Source: Heterocephalus glaber
Taxonomy: Eukaryota > Chordata > Mammalia > Rodentia > Bathyergidae
Length of the DNA stretch: 64,000 bases
Assembly (NCBI RefSeq): GCF_000247695.1
Contig: NW_004624742.1
Span: 255,066-319,065 of the forward strand
Reading direction: 5' to 3'
The position numbers and the translations under genes are program-made. Under the pieces are notes generated by a model. The model worked only from the letters and a program-made list of their open reading frames with translations. It made no database searches and was not told the origin of the DNA. Every line of letters starts with the position of its first letter. Position 1 is the stretch's first letter. Shown piece after piece: positions 11,572-23,920 of this stretch.

Positions 11572-11612
<41 letters not shown>
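11572..11612. repeat. (TG)n microsatellite
   Basis: About 20 uninterrupted TG units; likely length-polymorphic. Confidence 0.95.
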
Positions 11613-11614
<2 letters not shown>

Positions 11615-11654
11615 TGCAGTGCTCTGAACCAGTAAGTACATAGAAATATCTTAC

Positions 11655-11895
11655 TCAAAGTAGGCAGCATGGGAAGCAGCATTGCTTTGGAAGTCATATT
11701 TGTGTGGAATTTGAGATCTTCCAGTTACTCTTATAAGGGCAAAATATTTAATCATTTTCAGCATAAAAAAATAACAACTCGTGGGGATTTTGTGAGATAT
11801 AAATGAAATAACACAAGCAAACCCTAAAGAGAATGCCTTGTGCATATCAGACATTCAATAAGGGATACCTACTATTGTTGCTATTATTTTTAGTA
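11655..11895 (+). repeat. MIR SINE, near full length, sense
   Basis: TTGCTTTGGAAGTCATATTTGTGTGG, CCAGTTACTCTTATAAGGGCAAAATATTTAATC and ATATCAGACATTCAATAAGG follow the MIR order from core to 3' end. Confidence 0.65.
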
Positions 11896-12045
11896 GGAAA
11901 TAGCAATTAAAAAGAGTATGTATAAAAGTTATATTTTTTGAAAATTATTTCCAATGTCCACAAGTTGTTGTCTTTGTTTTTGCCAAATAATATAACCTGT
12001 CTGCTATTTTTATATAGCACAAAGAATCCAGGTGTTACATAGGAA

Positions 12046-12195
12046 TATTTTTTAAAATAAACTTTTTGTTTAGAATGAATTTAGATTTACAGAGAAGATT
12101 TTAAAATAGTACAGAAAATATTTATGTACATCTCACCTAATTTCCCCTATTTTTAACTGTGAAGGTTATTTTGAGAATTTATCAAAGAAATACCT
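12046..12195 (-). repeat. Ancient L1 (L1ME-like) 3' fragment, antisense
   Basis: TTAGATTTACAGAGAAGATTTTAAAATAGTACAGA...TCACCTAATTTCCCC is a decayed form of the old-L1 3' segment seen better at 34330 (GGTTCACAGCAAAATTGAGAGG...CAGAGATTATCC). Confidence 0.5.
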
Positions 12196-14454
12196 TATGG
12201 TGGAAAGCATGTCAATGTCTTTATTTTAAAGCATAACAGCAGGAAAGGAGATAAATAGAATAGAAACATCTTGAGATAAAGGAATGAAGAAGACATAAGA
12301 AAGAACCAAAAGAAGAGAAAACTTAGATAAATCTTAGTTCTCACAAAGTCTTATTATTTTCTTGTATATAAAACAGCTACCTAACAAATCTAACTTTTTT
12401 GAAAGAGTTAATTGATACATGAAAAGGCAAAAGTTTGTTTTTGCTTTTAGGTACTAGGAAATCTTTTAAGGAATAATTAAAATCTGAGATGTAAAAATTC
12501 TCCAGAAAGAATACAAATACTGTTGTTCATTTTCCATTTGACATTTTCCAATGTTTATAAATGCTATTGATTTCAATTTTTAAATTATTTCACTTTTGAA
12601 CACACCTTGTAAAATTATTATAATGTGGTTTGTATGAGCTTGTAATCATTGATTGTGACATTTACTCCATAAATGTGCCATTGTGAATAATTAAACTTGT
12701 TAGCCTTTTATTTGCATATCATCTAGAATCCTAGTCCTTTTTGGCAATAACAAATATATTTCTCTAGTTCACTTTTTGCTGGATATGGGAAATATATCTT
12801 TTTCTTTTCTGAAACTATTAAATACTTTGACATTTTCAAATTTCAGATTTCAAAAGCTGCTCCATAAAACTTCAGCATTTCATAATTTCTGAAAGTTTTA
12901 TGATTCATATTCTGGAGCTTTAAGTAAACAATCTTCTACAGTGAAAATAGGAGATCTTTTACATGCCAGTTACTGCCTGTGAGCATGCCATTTCTCATAC
13001 CTTCATTCTCATTATCTACAGGTAAAATAAACACTAGTGTTTCAAAAAGATATACATTTTGATTGTTAGTCTTACATTCATGGGTTGCAGGTGTACTTTA
13101 AAAGATTTGAAAGTCTATTAGAATCATTTCTGTTGACTTGTACAAAATTACAGAGAGTCTCTGAGCTCTGTTGAATAAAACAATATGTAGTAGTTTTGGC
13201 AAAGGTTACTAAAAATGTCTCTCCCCTTGGGGCATGGAAACCATGTTTTTGCATCTCTCTGTAACAGGATTTACATCACGTCTGTGATGCCCAGTGTTCA
13301 AATCTGAATGCTTTAATGTTATTTGGAATCATTATACAGAATTTAAGCACTTGGATGCTGAAACACTATGGCAACAATATAAACTGAAAGATCATCTGTG
13401 AATGAGGAAAAGCATATGCAACACATTTTGCTCTGATATGCGCATTAGATACTGTCTATATATCCTTTTCCCAGCAAGTTGGGCCTGATAATAGGCTGTC
13501 TTCTTTCCATGTGAGCAGAAGTTAGCTAACTGCCATTTGGCAGTGAGTCATCATGGTTTGTACACATTTGGCCAATTTTCCTAAATATCCATGCCAATTG
13601 ACAAAGTAATGACCTCAATTTGACAAGAGACTAAAATTTCATTAAAAAATATAAAAGATTGGAAAAGTAAAATAGACAAAGGGTATTTCATTACAAACCC
13701 ATCATAGACTTGACATAGCTATGGGCCAAATCTTGAAAGATTCAGCTGGAAAGATTATTTTATGATTACAAGGTTTTAATAGGAATAGCACCCTTGAGTG
13801 CTTTCTGTCTTGTTTTCAAGAGGTAAAGATACACTCAAATACCAATTTGGGCAGAAACTCTCATTATATGTTAACAATATTTGTGATCATTTGATAACAT
13901 TTTTGAAATTTGGCTCTAGAGCTTCACTTAGCATGACAGAGAGGGCCAAATGTTTTTGTGCCTTGCTGAGTAAATGGAGTGGTAGTCAGCAGTCTGCTAA
14001 TCCAGGAGTTATGATCTGGATGTATAGTCAAAGCTGTAATATCTATCTTTATAGTTCTTTGTGCTTTCAGTAATCAAAACTTATTGATAATGTGTGTATG
14101 TGTGCTCACATGTGTGTAAATGGTTATATGTGATATATATGGTTAAGTGCAAATATTCATTTCTTGTTTGGAAATAAAAAGATGTGTTCATATTTCATCA
14201 GATGAAGTCTTCAAAAGATTCTGACCACTGAAAGAAGTCTTAGACATGGTCCAAATGGGTGACATTCACTTTTAAAACAGACTCTTTCACTACTACTTTC
14301 TTAGGTATTTATATAATTTTAGTTTTTGAATGCAGTGTGGTTTATATACCATGCAATGAACAGGCATTTAATATTCTGCTAAAGTAGCTTTCCAGGTTGT
14401 ACCCTTCTTGGAGTAACTACAATCTAATACAATCCCATACAATCAAGATATGGT
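12196..14454. other. DPYD: Unique intron sequence
   Basis: About 2.2 kb of AT-rich intron without a repeat family or exon that I can support. Being old and repeat-free, it is where conserved non-coding elements would be sought. Confidence 0.5.
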
Positions 14455-14541
14455 GGGCTGGGGATTTAGCTCAGTAGCAGCACGCCTGCCTCGCAAGCAC
14501 AAGGTCCTGAGTTCGATCCCCAGTACTGCAAAAAAAAAAAA
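14455..14541 (+). mobile_element. ID SINE, sense
   Basis: tRNA-derived: GGGCTGGGGATTTAGCTCAG (A box) then GAGTTCGATCCCC (B box) and a short A tail. Product of L1-driven retroposition. Confidence 0.9.
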
Positions 14542-14675
14542 GTTACGGTATGTTTTCTACCCTCTAGGAGTTCCCTGGGTAGTTTGGCAGGCAGATGCCC
14601 CAGTGCCAGCTGAGACTTAGGCCATCAGAGATTTATCTGTCTATTCTTAAGCTTCATATGAATACAATATTTCGT

Positions 14676-14766
14676 TCTCTCTCCCTCCCTCCCTTCCTCC
14701 CTTCCTCCCTCCCTCTCCCCTTCTCCTCTTCCCTCATGTGTGTGCATGTGTATGTGTGTATATGTG
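14676..14766. repeat. (CCCT)n / CT tract followed by TG-rich repeat
   Basis: Runs of CCCTCCCTTCCTCC to about 14735, then TGTGTGCATGTGTATGTGTG. Confidence 0.85.
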
Positions 14767-14835
14767 TATGTTATCTGCCCTCATTGGCTTTATACTTATT
14801 TATCTTGTTGTATATATCAATAAGCAAGTTCTTTT

Positions 14836-14924
14836 TTTGTTTGTTTGTTTGGTATCAGGGATCGAACTCGGGTCCTTGAGCTTGCGCAGCAGGCGGCGAA
14901 ACCACTGAGCTAAATCCCCAGCCC
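14836..14924 (-). mobile_element. ID SINE, antisense
   Basis: Complement of the ID consensus with a (TTTG)n tail. Bounded by a perfect 14-bp target duplication AAGCAAGTTCTTTT at 14822-14835 and 14925-14938. Confidence 0.93.
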
Positions 14925-14949
14925 AAGCAAGTTCTTTTATAGCTGATAG

Positions 14950-15135
14950 TTTTCATTGTATTATTTGACCTCAGTATTTCATTTGTTCTCTTGTTGGTGG
15001 CTACTAGAGTGGTTTCCAGTGTTGAGCAACTGTAAGGCTGTTGTGAATATTCTTGTGCACATAATTGTTTTTCATTTTCATTTCTCTTGGATGGATTTCT
15101 AGGATGAATTTGCTGGGTCTTTAGATAAATAGATT
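14950..15135 (-). repeat. Ancient L1 (L1ME-like) fragment, antisense, left part
   Basis: TAAGGCTGTTGTGAATATTCTTGTGCAC and TTCATTTCTCTTGGATGGATTTCTAGGATGAATTTGCTGGGTC are the antisense of an old L1 3' region. The element resumes at 19985 after interruption by a younger L1. Confidence 0.65.
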
Positions 15136-15444
15136 TTTATAAAAAGAAAAATAATTTTATTTCTTATTTTTAATTTTTTTATTAATGCCCATTTATATTA
15201 CTAATGCTCACATTGTTCTTGGGGAGTTGGTACATGTACATAACACTTTTTAATTCTTTTAAATCCTTCCCTGTTTTCTCATTACCTCCCTTCATCTCTT
15301 AGACCCCTTCCCATTTTCAAACTTTCTTCCTATTTCCTATTATCTAGCTTTCATTTTTTGTGTATTATACTTTGAGTTTCTCAGAGAAAACAGTCAACAT
15401 TAAAGATTCTGTGTCTGATTTATTTTATTTAAAATTATGGTCTT

Positions 15445-15522
15445 GGGCTGGGGATTGAGCTCAGTGGTTTTGCCGCCTGCTATGCAAGTGTAAGGACCTG
15501 AGTTCTATCCCCGGGACCAAAA

Positions 15523-15559
<37 letters not shown>
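15445..15559 (+). mobile_element. ID SINE with (AAAT)n tail, sense
   Basis: ID body GGGCTGGGGATTGAGCTCAG...GTTCTATCCCCGGGACC followed by about ten AAAT units. Perfect 13-bp target duplication AAAATTATGGTCT at 15431-15443 and 15560-15572. Inserted in the L1 3' UTR. Confidence 0.93.
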
Positions 15560-15561
<2 letters not shown>

Positions 15562-18500
15562 AATTATGGTCTCAAGAAACACTTGTTATCCAACACATAA
15601 CTCAAGCTGATCCTTCTTTATGGCAGAGTCATACTCCATTGTGTATAATTACCACATTTTCTTTATCCATTCATCTGTTGATGAACATACAGGCCACTTC
15701 CACGACTGACCTGTTGTTAATTGTGATGCTATAAAAATGGGTATGCATGGGTCACTGTAATATGTTTTTAACTCTTTCAGGAAGATACCAAGAAGGGGAC
15801 TAGCTGAATTGAATAGAATTTCTAGCTTTAGTTTTCTGAGGAATCTTCATATTGATTTCTATAGTAGTTACACTAGTTTATACTCCATTAAAAATATTGT
15901 TGAAAGGGTTCCTTTTTCCTTGCAGCTTTATCAACACTTTTTATTAGTATTAGATTTCTTGATGGTAGCCATTCTTTCTGGAACAAGATCAAATCTCAGT
16001 GTTGTTTTATTTTATATTTCTGTAATGGCCAGAGAGATTGGCCACTTTGCAAAAGTTGAACACTTTTGCATGTGCTTATTGGCCATTAGTTCTTCTTCTG
16101 TGAAGGGCCTGTTTATTTCAGTTACCTATTTTTTAATTGGATCTTTTTATTTCTTTATATATTCAAGATATTAGTCTTCTACCTTAAGAACATCTAGCGA
16201 AAGGTTTTTCCCATTCTATGGGTTGTCTCTTCACTTCATTGTCTCCTTTGTTGTGAAGTTATTTTAATTTGATGTGATCACATTTGTTTATTCTTGTTAT
16301 TATTTCTTATGCAACCGAAGTTCTGTGGTTTCTTTTGCCATTGATTTCTAATTTAATATCACTATGATCTCAAAATATGCATGGGGTAATTTTGATTTTT
16401 TTGCATTTACTTAAGCATGCTTTATGAGGTAGCATATGGTCTGTTTTGGAAAGGTCCTATATGCTTCTGAGAATAATACATATTTTGCTACTGGGTGGAA
16501 CACTTGGTCGATATTAACTCCATTTGTTTGAAGATTTTGTTCAACTTTAATATTTTTTCATGGATTTTTTTTTTTATCTAGTTGACTTACTTGTGTCAGT
16601 GGATATTGAAGTCAGTCATTATAGTTGTGTTGTTGTTTATGTGATTTTTTTTTTTTTTACTTCAGCAGTGTTTGTTTTATGAAGTTGGCCATGCTAGTGT
16701 TTGGGGTGCATATATATTTATAATTGTAATCTCTTCCTATTTAAGTGTTCTCTTACCCAATGTGTAGTTACTTTCTTTGCCTATTCTGATCAATTTTGAC
16801 TTGAAGTTCACTTTATCTGAAATTAGGATAGATACTCCTGCTTTGTTTTCAGTTTCCTATTCCATGGCATATTGTTTTCCATCCTTTAATTTTTAATTAG
16901 TGAATTTCTTTTTAGATTAAATATGTTCCTGTGTACAGCATATTGTTGGGTTTTCTTTCTTGACCCATTCTGCCAATCTGTGTCTTTTGATTGGGGAATT
17001 GAGACCATTCACATTGAGAATTATTACTGAAAGGTACTGACTTATTCCTGCCATTGAATTATTTTTCTGTTGCTGATTTCCTTTTTTTCTTCTTCTGCTT
17101 AACTCTTCACCCTTCTTAGTGTATTCATTCTGTTTGACTAATTGTTCTTGTTGGCTTCATTGTCACTTTCTAGGATAATCTTGAAAATATTTTATAGGGA
17201 TGGTTTGGTGTTCATGAATTTCATGAGGTGCTCTTTTTCATAGAAATACTTTATTTCTCTATCAATTTTGAAAGCTAGTTTTGCAGGATATATGAATCTG
17301 GGTTAGAATATTCTTTTTCTTTTAGGACTTGAACAACTTCACTTCAAGCTCTCTTAAATGTTTGTGTTGAGAACTATGGTGTAATTCTAATGGGTTTACA
17401 TTTGCAAGTGATTTGTTGCTGTTTTCTAGCAGCTCTGTGTTGGTATTCTGGGATTTTTACTATGATGTGGCATGGAGAGGTTCTCATTTGACCATGGCTA
17501 TTTGGGTTTCTATATCCCTCTGTTATCTGTCTGTTTCTTTCTCTATATTCAGAAAGTTTTCTGATATTTTTTCACTAAATGGTTTTTTATGCTATTTGTG
17601 CTGTCTTGTGATTTTTCACTTATGCCAGTTGATCTTACATTAGTTCTCTTTGTGTCATTTGCACCTGCTGGATCCATTTTCACATTCTCTTGTTGTTTGT
17701 AAGGTGTCTCTGAACAACTGGTCTCTGACAGCCACCCTGTCTTTTAATTCTATCCCCACATTGGTTACATTTGCTGCACATACTTTCTAATTCTTAATCT
17801 CTTGGATTTATTTTGGAAATTTCTTTTAGAAAAGGTTTGGAACCTTTTCAGGAACTCCAGCTCTTTGTTAACTTGGTCATTCATGTTTTGTATCATTTTG
17901 TTTAGCTCAATTAGCCTTTTTTTTTTTTTTACTGTCTCCTGTAATCTTCCTGATTGTTTTGTTTATTACATCCATTATCTGTTTAATTATATCTTCTGTG
18001 AGACCACTGAGCACCTTATTGTCTTTTTTAATCTCCTCTTATTCTTTCAAATAACTCAGCTGTCTGGCTTTTGCACTTCTCCTTTTTGATTTCCCATGCT
18101 TCAGTTTTGGATGATTTGGGTGTTTGGGGAGGCATTTTGTTCCCTTATCTTCTCATGTTTCTAATGTGCTTTGTTTTGTTATGTACCGAGGTTTGCAGGC
18201 TCTAAAGTGGAAAGACTTTGTTGCTAGTATGGATATCTGTTTTGTTAGCATTTGCTTTTCAGTGATGCACTCTGGGAGTGGCTAACTAGTCTTTTTGCCT
18301 GTGTCTCAAGATCCGGCCATCTCCATTAATTTAGGAGAGAAGGATTCAGTGTAATTGGCTCAGTACCCAGTTCTTGGGGAATGAACCACAGCATTGTTAA
18401 TGGCACGATGGTAGTCTGGATATTGGCATATAGAGAAACCTATTAATAGAACAACTGTGTGACCCTGGCAGTAGCAAATAAATCAGAAAGACAAACCGGA

Positions 18501-18834
18501 TATGAACATACCATAAAAACCAATAGTGTACCACCCTGAACCATAGAAAAGATATGTATAATTGTAGTATAAACACTAAGACAAACTAAATATTGATATA
18601 CAGTGAATAAATGTTAAATATGACTATACCTCCACTAGCAATAAAAAGAAATACAACAGTAATAGCATACAGTTAACTAACTGTGTAAAGATTAATTAGC
18701 CTTTATGGTTATACTAGTAAAGACAGAGAGTGTTGGGAACTGGAAAACAAATGAGGATAATTTGAAAAGTTAAACAATAGTAAATGAAGAGAAGACATTT
18801 AGATATAGGCAAAAGAAAAGAACAAATAAGAAAA

Positions 18835-18970
18835 AGAAGATAAAATTAAAAGGGGAGAAAAAAGAAAAACATCAAGAGGAAAACATTGGAAGAAAAGAAA
18901 GAAGATGGGAAAAAAAGAAAAATTCCTCACACTCCAATAAATCAGTGAAGAAGAAAGAAAAATAGAAGGA
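18835..18970. repeat. Purine-rich (GA/A) block within L1 5' region
   Basis: Almost only A and G on the + strand; comparable to the block at 540-760. Confidence 0.8.
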
Positions 18971-19984
18971 AAATGAGCCCTCAAACAGAGAAGAAAAAAT
19001 TTCTCGGTGGTTTTGAATGAGTTTATTCTTTCAAGATTCACAGTTTTAGAATCCAGCAAGTCAGTTTTTGCTGCCTAGTTTTATGACCTAAGGGCTTGTG
19101 AGGGGCCACCCTGTTCCAAAGGGCCCACTGTTTACCCTAAGTGGTGGCAACCCTCCAAGAGGAGGTACAGCCTTGCTTATGTTGGGAAATGGGGAAGACA
19201 AGCAAACCTCAGATCTCTGCTTGATGTAGGTAGCAGGGCAAGGGTTCAAGTACTTAATGTTGGCACTTTCAGACCCAATCATTTCTTCACTTATCTCAAG
19301 CCTGCCCTGAGTTCTCACAATGGAGGGTGGTGTCCATGTCCTTCCTGGCCTGAGTTTACACTTAGGAGTTCTGTGTTTAGCCTACAGTCTGTCTGAGACT
19401 GTCTCCTCTAGTTATCTCTCACCCAGTAACTGTGGGAAGGTTTCACTGGAAACCCTGAAATGAGGTCGATTTTTAGTTGTTCAGAGCCCTAGACTTAAAT
19501 AATCCTTTCCAACATGGTCCCAGATTCAGCACTCTCTGGCAATATGGCAGGTGCCACACTGGCTCTTGCCTCCATGTAGGAGGAGTCACCTCAGAACAAA
19601 ATCCCATGCTGTTTTTGCAGTTCTCAACAGCTATGGGCTCTTGCTGGGGTCCACACCACTACATAGTCCACCATTTCTCCCTGGTGCTGTGAGCCCTGAG
19701 TGCTTACTTGCACCTGCAGAAATAGGATCCCCTTCCCAGGAGCTGGATTAAGCTTGAAGATTGCTTTTTTTTTTTTTTTCTGTGTTGTAGTCCATTTCTC
19801 CAACTTCTCTAGCTTCTGATTTTCCTTCCCAGTTCCTGAAAATCTAGTTCTTTTTTTTATTTTACTTTTTTCTGTTTCCCAAGTTGTTATTTTTCCAAAT
19901 GTCTGGATTCCAGATCTCAGAGAGGCTGGATTTTGCTGCTGAACACTTCTCCACCATTTTCTCCTCTCTGTGTATTTAAGTTCT

Positions 19985-20575
19985 TAAAGAAACTCCCAAA
20001 GAAGTATCCAAAATGGTTCTATCATTTTATACTTTTCTACCCTACCAGCAATATTTAAGAGTTCCATGTATTCTACTTTCTCATCAATATTTGGCGTTAC
20101 TAATATTTTTTAACCATTCTTGTAGATGTGAAATGATATTTTATGGTGGCTTTAATTTGTTTTTATCTGATATGGCACAGTTTTTTGTGTACTTACACGC
20201 TTTCTTTTTTAAAAGATCTGTTCAAGTCTTTTGTCCATGTTAATTCAGTTATTCATCTTTTCATTACTGGTTTTTAGGACTTTGTATATCTTAGAATGAG
20301 TTATTTTTTTAAATATATGTGTGAGTATAATATTTTTCTAGACTGACTTCTTTATTCATTTCCTTTTTTCTTTTATTTCCAGTTTGTATTTAATGATAGC
20401 TTCTGATGAATTAATTTTTCAGTTCAGTACTTTTGAGATCCTTTGAAAAAATATTTGCTTAACTGAAGCTGATAGAGATTCTTTTGCTTTTATTTTCATG
20501 GAAATATATAGTTACCAGTTTTACATTTAGATTTATGTGCCATCCTTTGTATTTTCACAATTTTTTATTTGAAAT
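19985..20575 (-). repeat. Ancient L1 (L1ME-like) fragment, antisense, right part
   Basis: Continues the element broken at 15135: AAGAAACTCCCAAAGAAGTATCC, CTACCCTACCAGCAATATTTAAGAGTTCC and TTGTCCATGTTAATTCAG match, in order, the stretch expected next in an old L1 3' region. Confidence 0.65.
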
Positions 20576-21378
20576 GAGATAGAGGTCATGGTTCTTTATT
20601 ATTACTTTAGTTCTACAATTCATGTGGTACAGTGTGACAGTTTAACACATGTAAATAGAATATAATGATCAAATCAGTGTATTTAACATTTCAATCTTAT
20701 TAAGCAATTTTTTTAATTCAACAAAAATTATGCATACTTATGAGTTACAGTGTGATATTTCAATACATGTATACACTATGTACTGATCAAGCCAGGATAT
20801 TTAGTGTTTCTACCACCTTACTGATACATTGTATTTGGAAATTTTGAGGTCTTCTAGTTATTCATAAAACATATAATACATTATCATTATTATAGTATTT
20901 ACATAGAATTATAGTAATCTCACTTTTCTTTTTTTTAGTAATCCCACTTTTCTATAGAACATGAAAACTTATTACTTCTATCTAACTCTGTTTTAGTGTC
21001 TTGTATTCAACCTGCTTCTACCTTTTTACCCCTACATTTTTCCTGCCTCTAGTAATCACCATTACACATTGAAATTGACTTTTTGAACAGCCACATATGA
21101 CAAAGAACAAGTGATATTTATCTTCCTGTGTCTGTATCTTCATTAACTTACTAGCATCAAATTTCATCAGTTTTGCTGCAAATGATAGAATATATTTTTT
21201 GTGACTGAATATTATTTTACTTTACATATATATCACATTTTCTTTATCCATTCATTCATTTATGACCACATAGATTAAAATTTTACCTTAGCTACTATGA
21301 ATAGTGTGACAGTAACCGTGGGTGTGTACAGGTCCTTTGATATATTAATGCCATTTCTTTTAAATATATACCCAGAAA

Positions 21379-21467
21379 GGCCAGGGATTTAGCTCAGTGG
21401 TGCCACTACCTGCCTTGCAAGCACAAGGTCCTCAGTTCTATTCCCAGTACCCAAAAAGCAAAAAAAG
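21379..21467 (+). mobile_element. ID SINE, sense
   Basis: GGCCAGGGATTTAGCTCAG...AGTTCTATTCCCAGTACCC plus A-rich tail. Similar flanks TATATACCCAGAA and TATATATCCAGAA are the target duplication in the old L1. Confidence 0.9.
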
Positions 21468-21545
21468 TATGTATATATCCAGAAGTGAGATAGCTGGATA
21501 AGTGGAAGATTTAGTTTTAGTTTTTCTGAGTAACCTCCTGTAATG

Positions 21546-22272
21546 GTTAGTTTTCCCATTGCTGGTGAAAAAAAAAAGTAACTGACACACAAGTTAAGGA
21601 AGAGAGAGGTTAATTTGGCTCAAAGTTTCAGAAAGTTCAGTTGATGGTCAGCTGGCTCCAAAGTAGAAACACCATAGAGAGGATTGGGGGAGGAATGCTG
21701 ATCATCTCATAGTGGTCAGAAGCAGTGCAGAGGAAAAGTGCTAGAGGGGTAGAGGTCAAGGCCCTGATGTAGTACTCAAAGTCACACCTCTATGGCATGC
21801 CCAGACATACCCAGTTTAACTGTCACATTCTACCCTTTGTCAACTTGACAGTCAACTACATCTCCTTAAACTATACTTTATCTACAAATAAACAAAAGGT
21901 CATAATTTTACCTAACATGATATTACCATGTTAAGTCCTTTGTACAACCAAAAATGCAATAATGTCCTCCCCCAAGTCTTAACAGTTCCAGCACTGTTTC
22001 AAAGTCCAAGTCCCCTTACAGACTCAAGGCAAAATCTTACCTGAAAATTAAAAACTCAAGTTATATATTCCAAATATACAGTGGCACAGAGTAAACATTT
22101 CCATGCTAAAGAGAGGAATAGAGACAGGGGAAAATTGCCAGAAAGAAAGTGGCCAGGGACCAGATAAAACATCCAACATCATGCATCCATATCCCACCCA
22201 GACCACAAACAGAAATGTGCTTCACTAATCTTGCAACTGTAAAGCCAATCAAATCAATCCAGTTTAACTGTT
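21546..22272 (-). mobile_element. ERVL-MaLR LTR plus internal fragment, antisense
   Basis: The left ~300 bp resembles the 3' part of a MaLR LTR (GTTAATTTGGCTCAAAGTTTCAG). The rest fits MaLR internal sequence, read antisense: TTTCAAAGTCCAAGTCCCC, CAGACTCAAGGCAAAATCTTACC, AAACTCAAGTTATATATTCC and TACAGTGGCACAGAG. The old L1 sequence resumes exactly after it (CAACAATGTTTAAGAGTTCCC), which sets the right edge. Confidence 0.65.
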
Positions 22273-22454
22273 CTCAGCAACAATGTTTAAGAGTTCCCTT
22301 TTTTTCCACATACAATATTTATTATTTTTGTCTTTTTGATACTGGCATCCTAACTCTGGAGAGATGATACATCATTGTGGTTTCTATTTGCATTTTCTTA
22401 ATGGCTAATGGAGTTGATAAATTTGTGGCCACTTGAATTTCTTCTTTTGAAAAG

Positions 22455-22912
22455 TCCCTATTTATTTTGCCCAGCACAATTCATAATAGCTAAATCTTGG
22501 AAGTAGCATATTTGCCCATCAAGAGATGAATGGATAAAGAAAATGTGATATCTACACACAGTAGAGTACCACTTGCCCACAAAGATGAACTTGAGTCATT
22601 TGTAAGAAAATGGATGCACCCTGAGACCATAATATTAAGTGAAATAAATCAGACACACAAGCTTAAATATACCATGGTTTCTTTTATATGAGAAACTCAA
22701 ATCACAAATAAAGAGCAAAATATAAGGTAGATAACAGAAAGTAAGGATATAGATATTTATTAAATGGAAAGGGGATCATGAGATGGAGGAAGAGGAGAAA
22801 GGGATGAAAAATTATGAAGGTATATTATGAACATATACTGGCTACATGCAAGGAATGAAAACATCATGTACTGAAAACATGCTAATAAAAATTAAAAATA
22901 ACAAAGTAAATT
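22455..22912 (+). mobile_element. L1 3' end, sense, 5'-truncated
   Basis: CACAATTCATAATAGCTAAATCTTGG, GATGAATGGATAAAGAAAATGTG and AAGTGAAATAAATCAGACACA are the sense L1 3' end, finishing in an A-rich tail. TTATTTTG occurs on both sides as a probable target duplication. It is the only mid-age L1 piece in this cluster lying in the DPYD sense direction. Confidence 0.7.
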
Positions 22913-23667
22913 ATTTTGTTTTTGTTATTGTTTCTTATACATCCTGGATATTAATTCTTTGTCAGATGAATAGTTTGCCTAAATTTCTTCCCATTATGTA
23001 ACTTGTCTTTTCGTTCTCTTGATTGTTTCCTGTTGCTATATGCAGAAACTTCTTGGTGTGCTATACTTCCATTTATCTATTTTTGCTTCTTTTTGGTAAC
23101 TCTTGAGAACTTATCCAAAAAATTGTTGCCCTTCCTATTACCTTGAATCATTTCCCCTATTTTATTCTAGTAGTTTGGTAGTTTCAGGTTCTTACATTTA
23201 TATCTGACTCTCTTTGAGTTGATTGTTATACAGAGTGAGAGGCAGGGGTTTGCACTATTTGTAGAATGACTTTTCTTTCACAAATTGAAGGGACTTGGTG
23301 CCTTAGTCAAAAATCAATAAACCTGGTCAGTGGAGACTTTTTCAGTACTCCAGTATATTTCCTTTATTTGTTGTATATTTTAATACTATTGTATTTAAAG
23401 ATTAAGTGTAAGTCCTAAAGTGAGTTAATGTGTTTGAATTCTGTTTGCTTTTTCATGGTTACTTTTTGCTATTTTAGGTCTTTGCATTTCCATGCAAGTT
23501 TTAGAATCAGGTAATCAGTTTCTTCAAAGAAATTTCACTGGCATTTGGGGTTGTGTTGCGTCTGTGGAGAAAGGAAGAAAAGAGAAAGGATGAAACCATC
23601 TGGACTGCAGTTTGTTGTGTAGAAATGCTTTTAATTATGAATTCAATTTTTGTAATAATTATGGGTC

Positions 23668-23761
23668 CTTTTTTTTTTTTTTTTTTGGTACCAGAGATTA
23701 AACTCGGGACCTTGCGCTTTCGAGGCAGGCGGCGGAACCACTGGGCTAAATTCCGGGGCCC
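23668..23761 (-). mobile_element. ID SINE, antisense
   Basis: Poly(T) then GGTACCAGAGATTAAACTCGGGACC...GGGCTAAATTCCGGGGCC, the complement of the ID consensus. Target duplication unclear. Confidence 0.88.
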
Positions 23762-23820
23762 ACCTATTTTTTCTTTTGATTTTCTGTTTTTCATTGTCAC
23801 AAATTTGGTTAGTTGTTTTT

Positions 23821-23920
23821 TCTATTTTGCTTTTGTTTTGTTTTTTGGTACTGGGAATCGATCTCGGGTCCTTGAGCTTGCGCAGCAGGCAGCGAAACCA
23901 CTGAGCTAAATCCCCGGCCC
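23821..23920 (-). mobile_element. ID SINE, antisense
   Basis: T-rich tail, then GGTACTGGGAATCGATCTCGGGTCC...GAGCTAAATCCCCGGCCC. Flanked by TGGTTAGTTGTTTTT (23806) and TGGTTAGTTGTGTTTT (23921), a near-perfect target duplication. Confidence 0.92.

Larger units (their letters stand above)
15136..19975 (-). mobile_element. Rodent L1, antisense, internally deleted
   Basis: Read on the minus strand: 5' region (about 19975-18100, including a purine-rich block on the + strand at 18840-18970), ORF1 region, ORF2 endonuclease part, then a jump at about 16330 straight to the ORF2 C-terminal part and 3' UTR, ending in a T-rich (poly(A)) stretch near 15140-15180. Alignment by eye to the 43-50 kb copy indicates that about 2.3 kb of ORF2, including the reverse transcriptase core, is missing. 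No long open frame remains on the minus strand. It splits an older L1 and itself carries an ID. Confidence 0.75.

Noticed and set aside
15809..16174. 121-codon open frame on the + strand
   Set aside because: It is the antisense of the L1 ORF2 C-terminal region.
16300..16345. L1 deletion explained by splicing of L1 RNA
   Set aside because: In the 43-50 kb copy the acceptor side has an AG, but the bases kept at the junction do not match a GT-AG excision.
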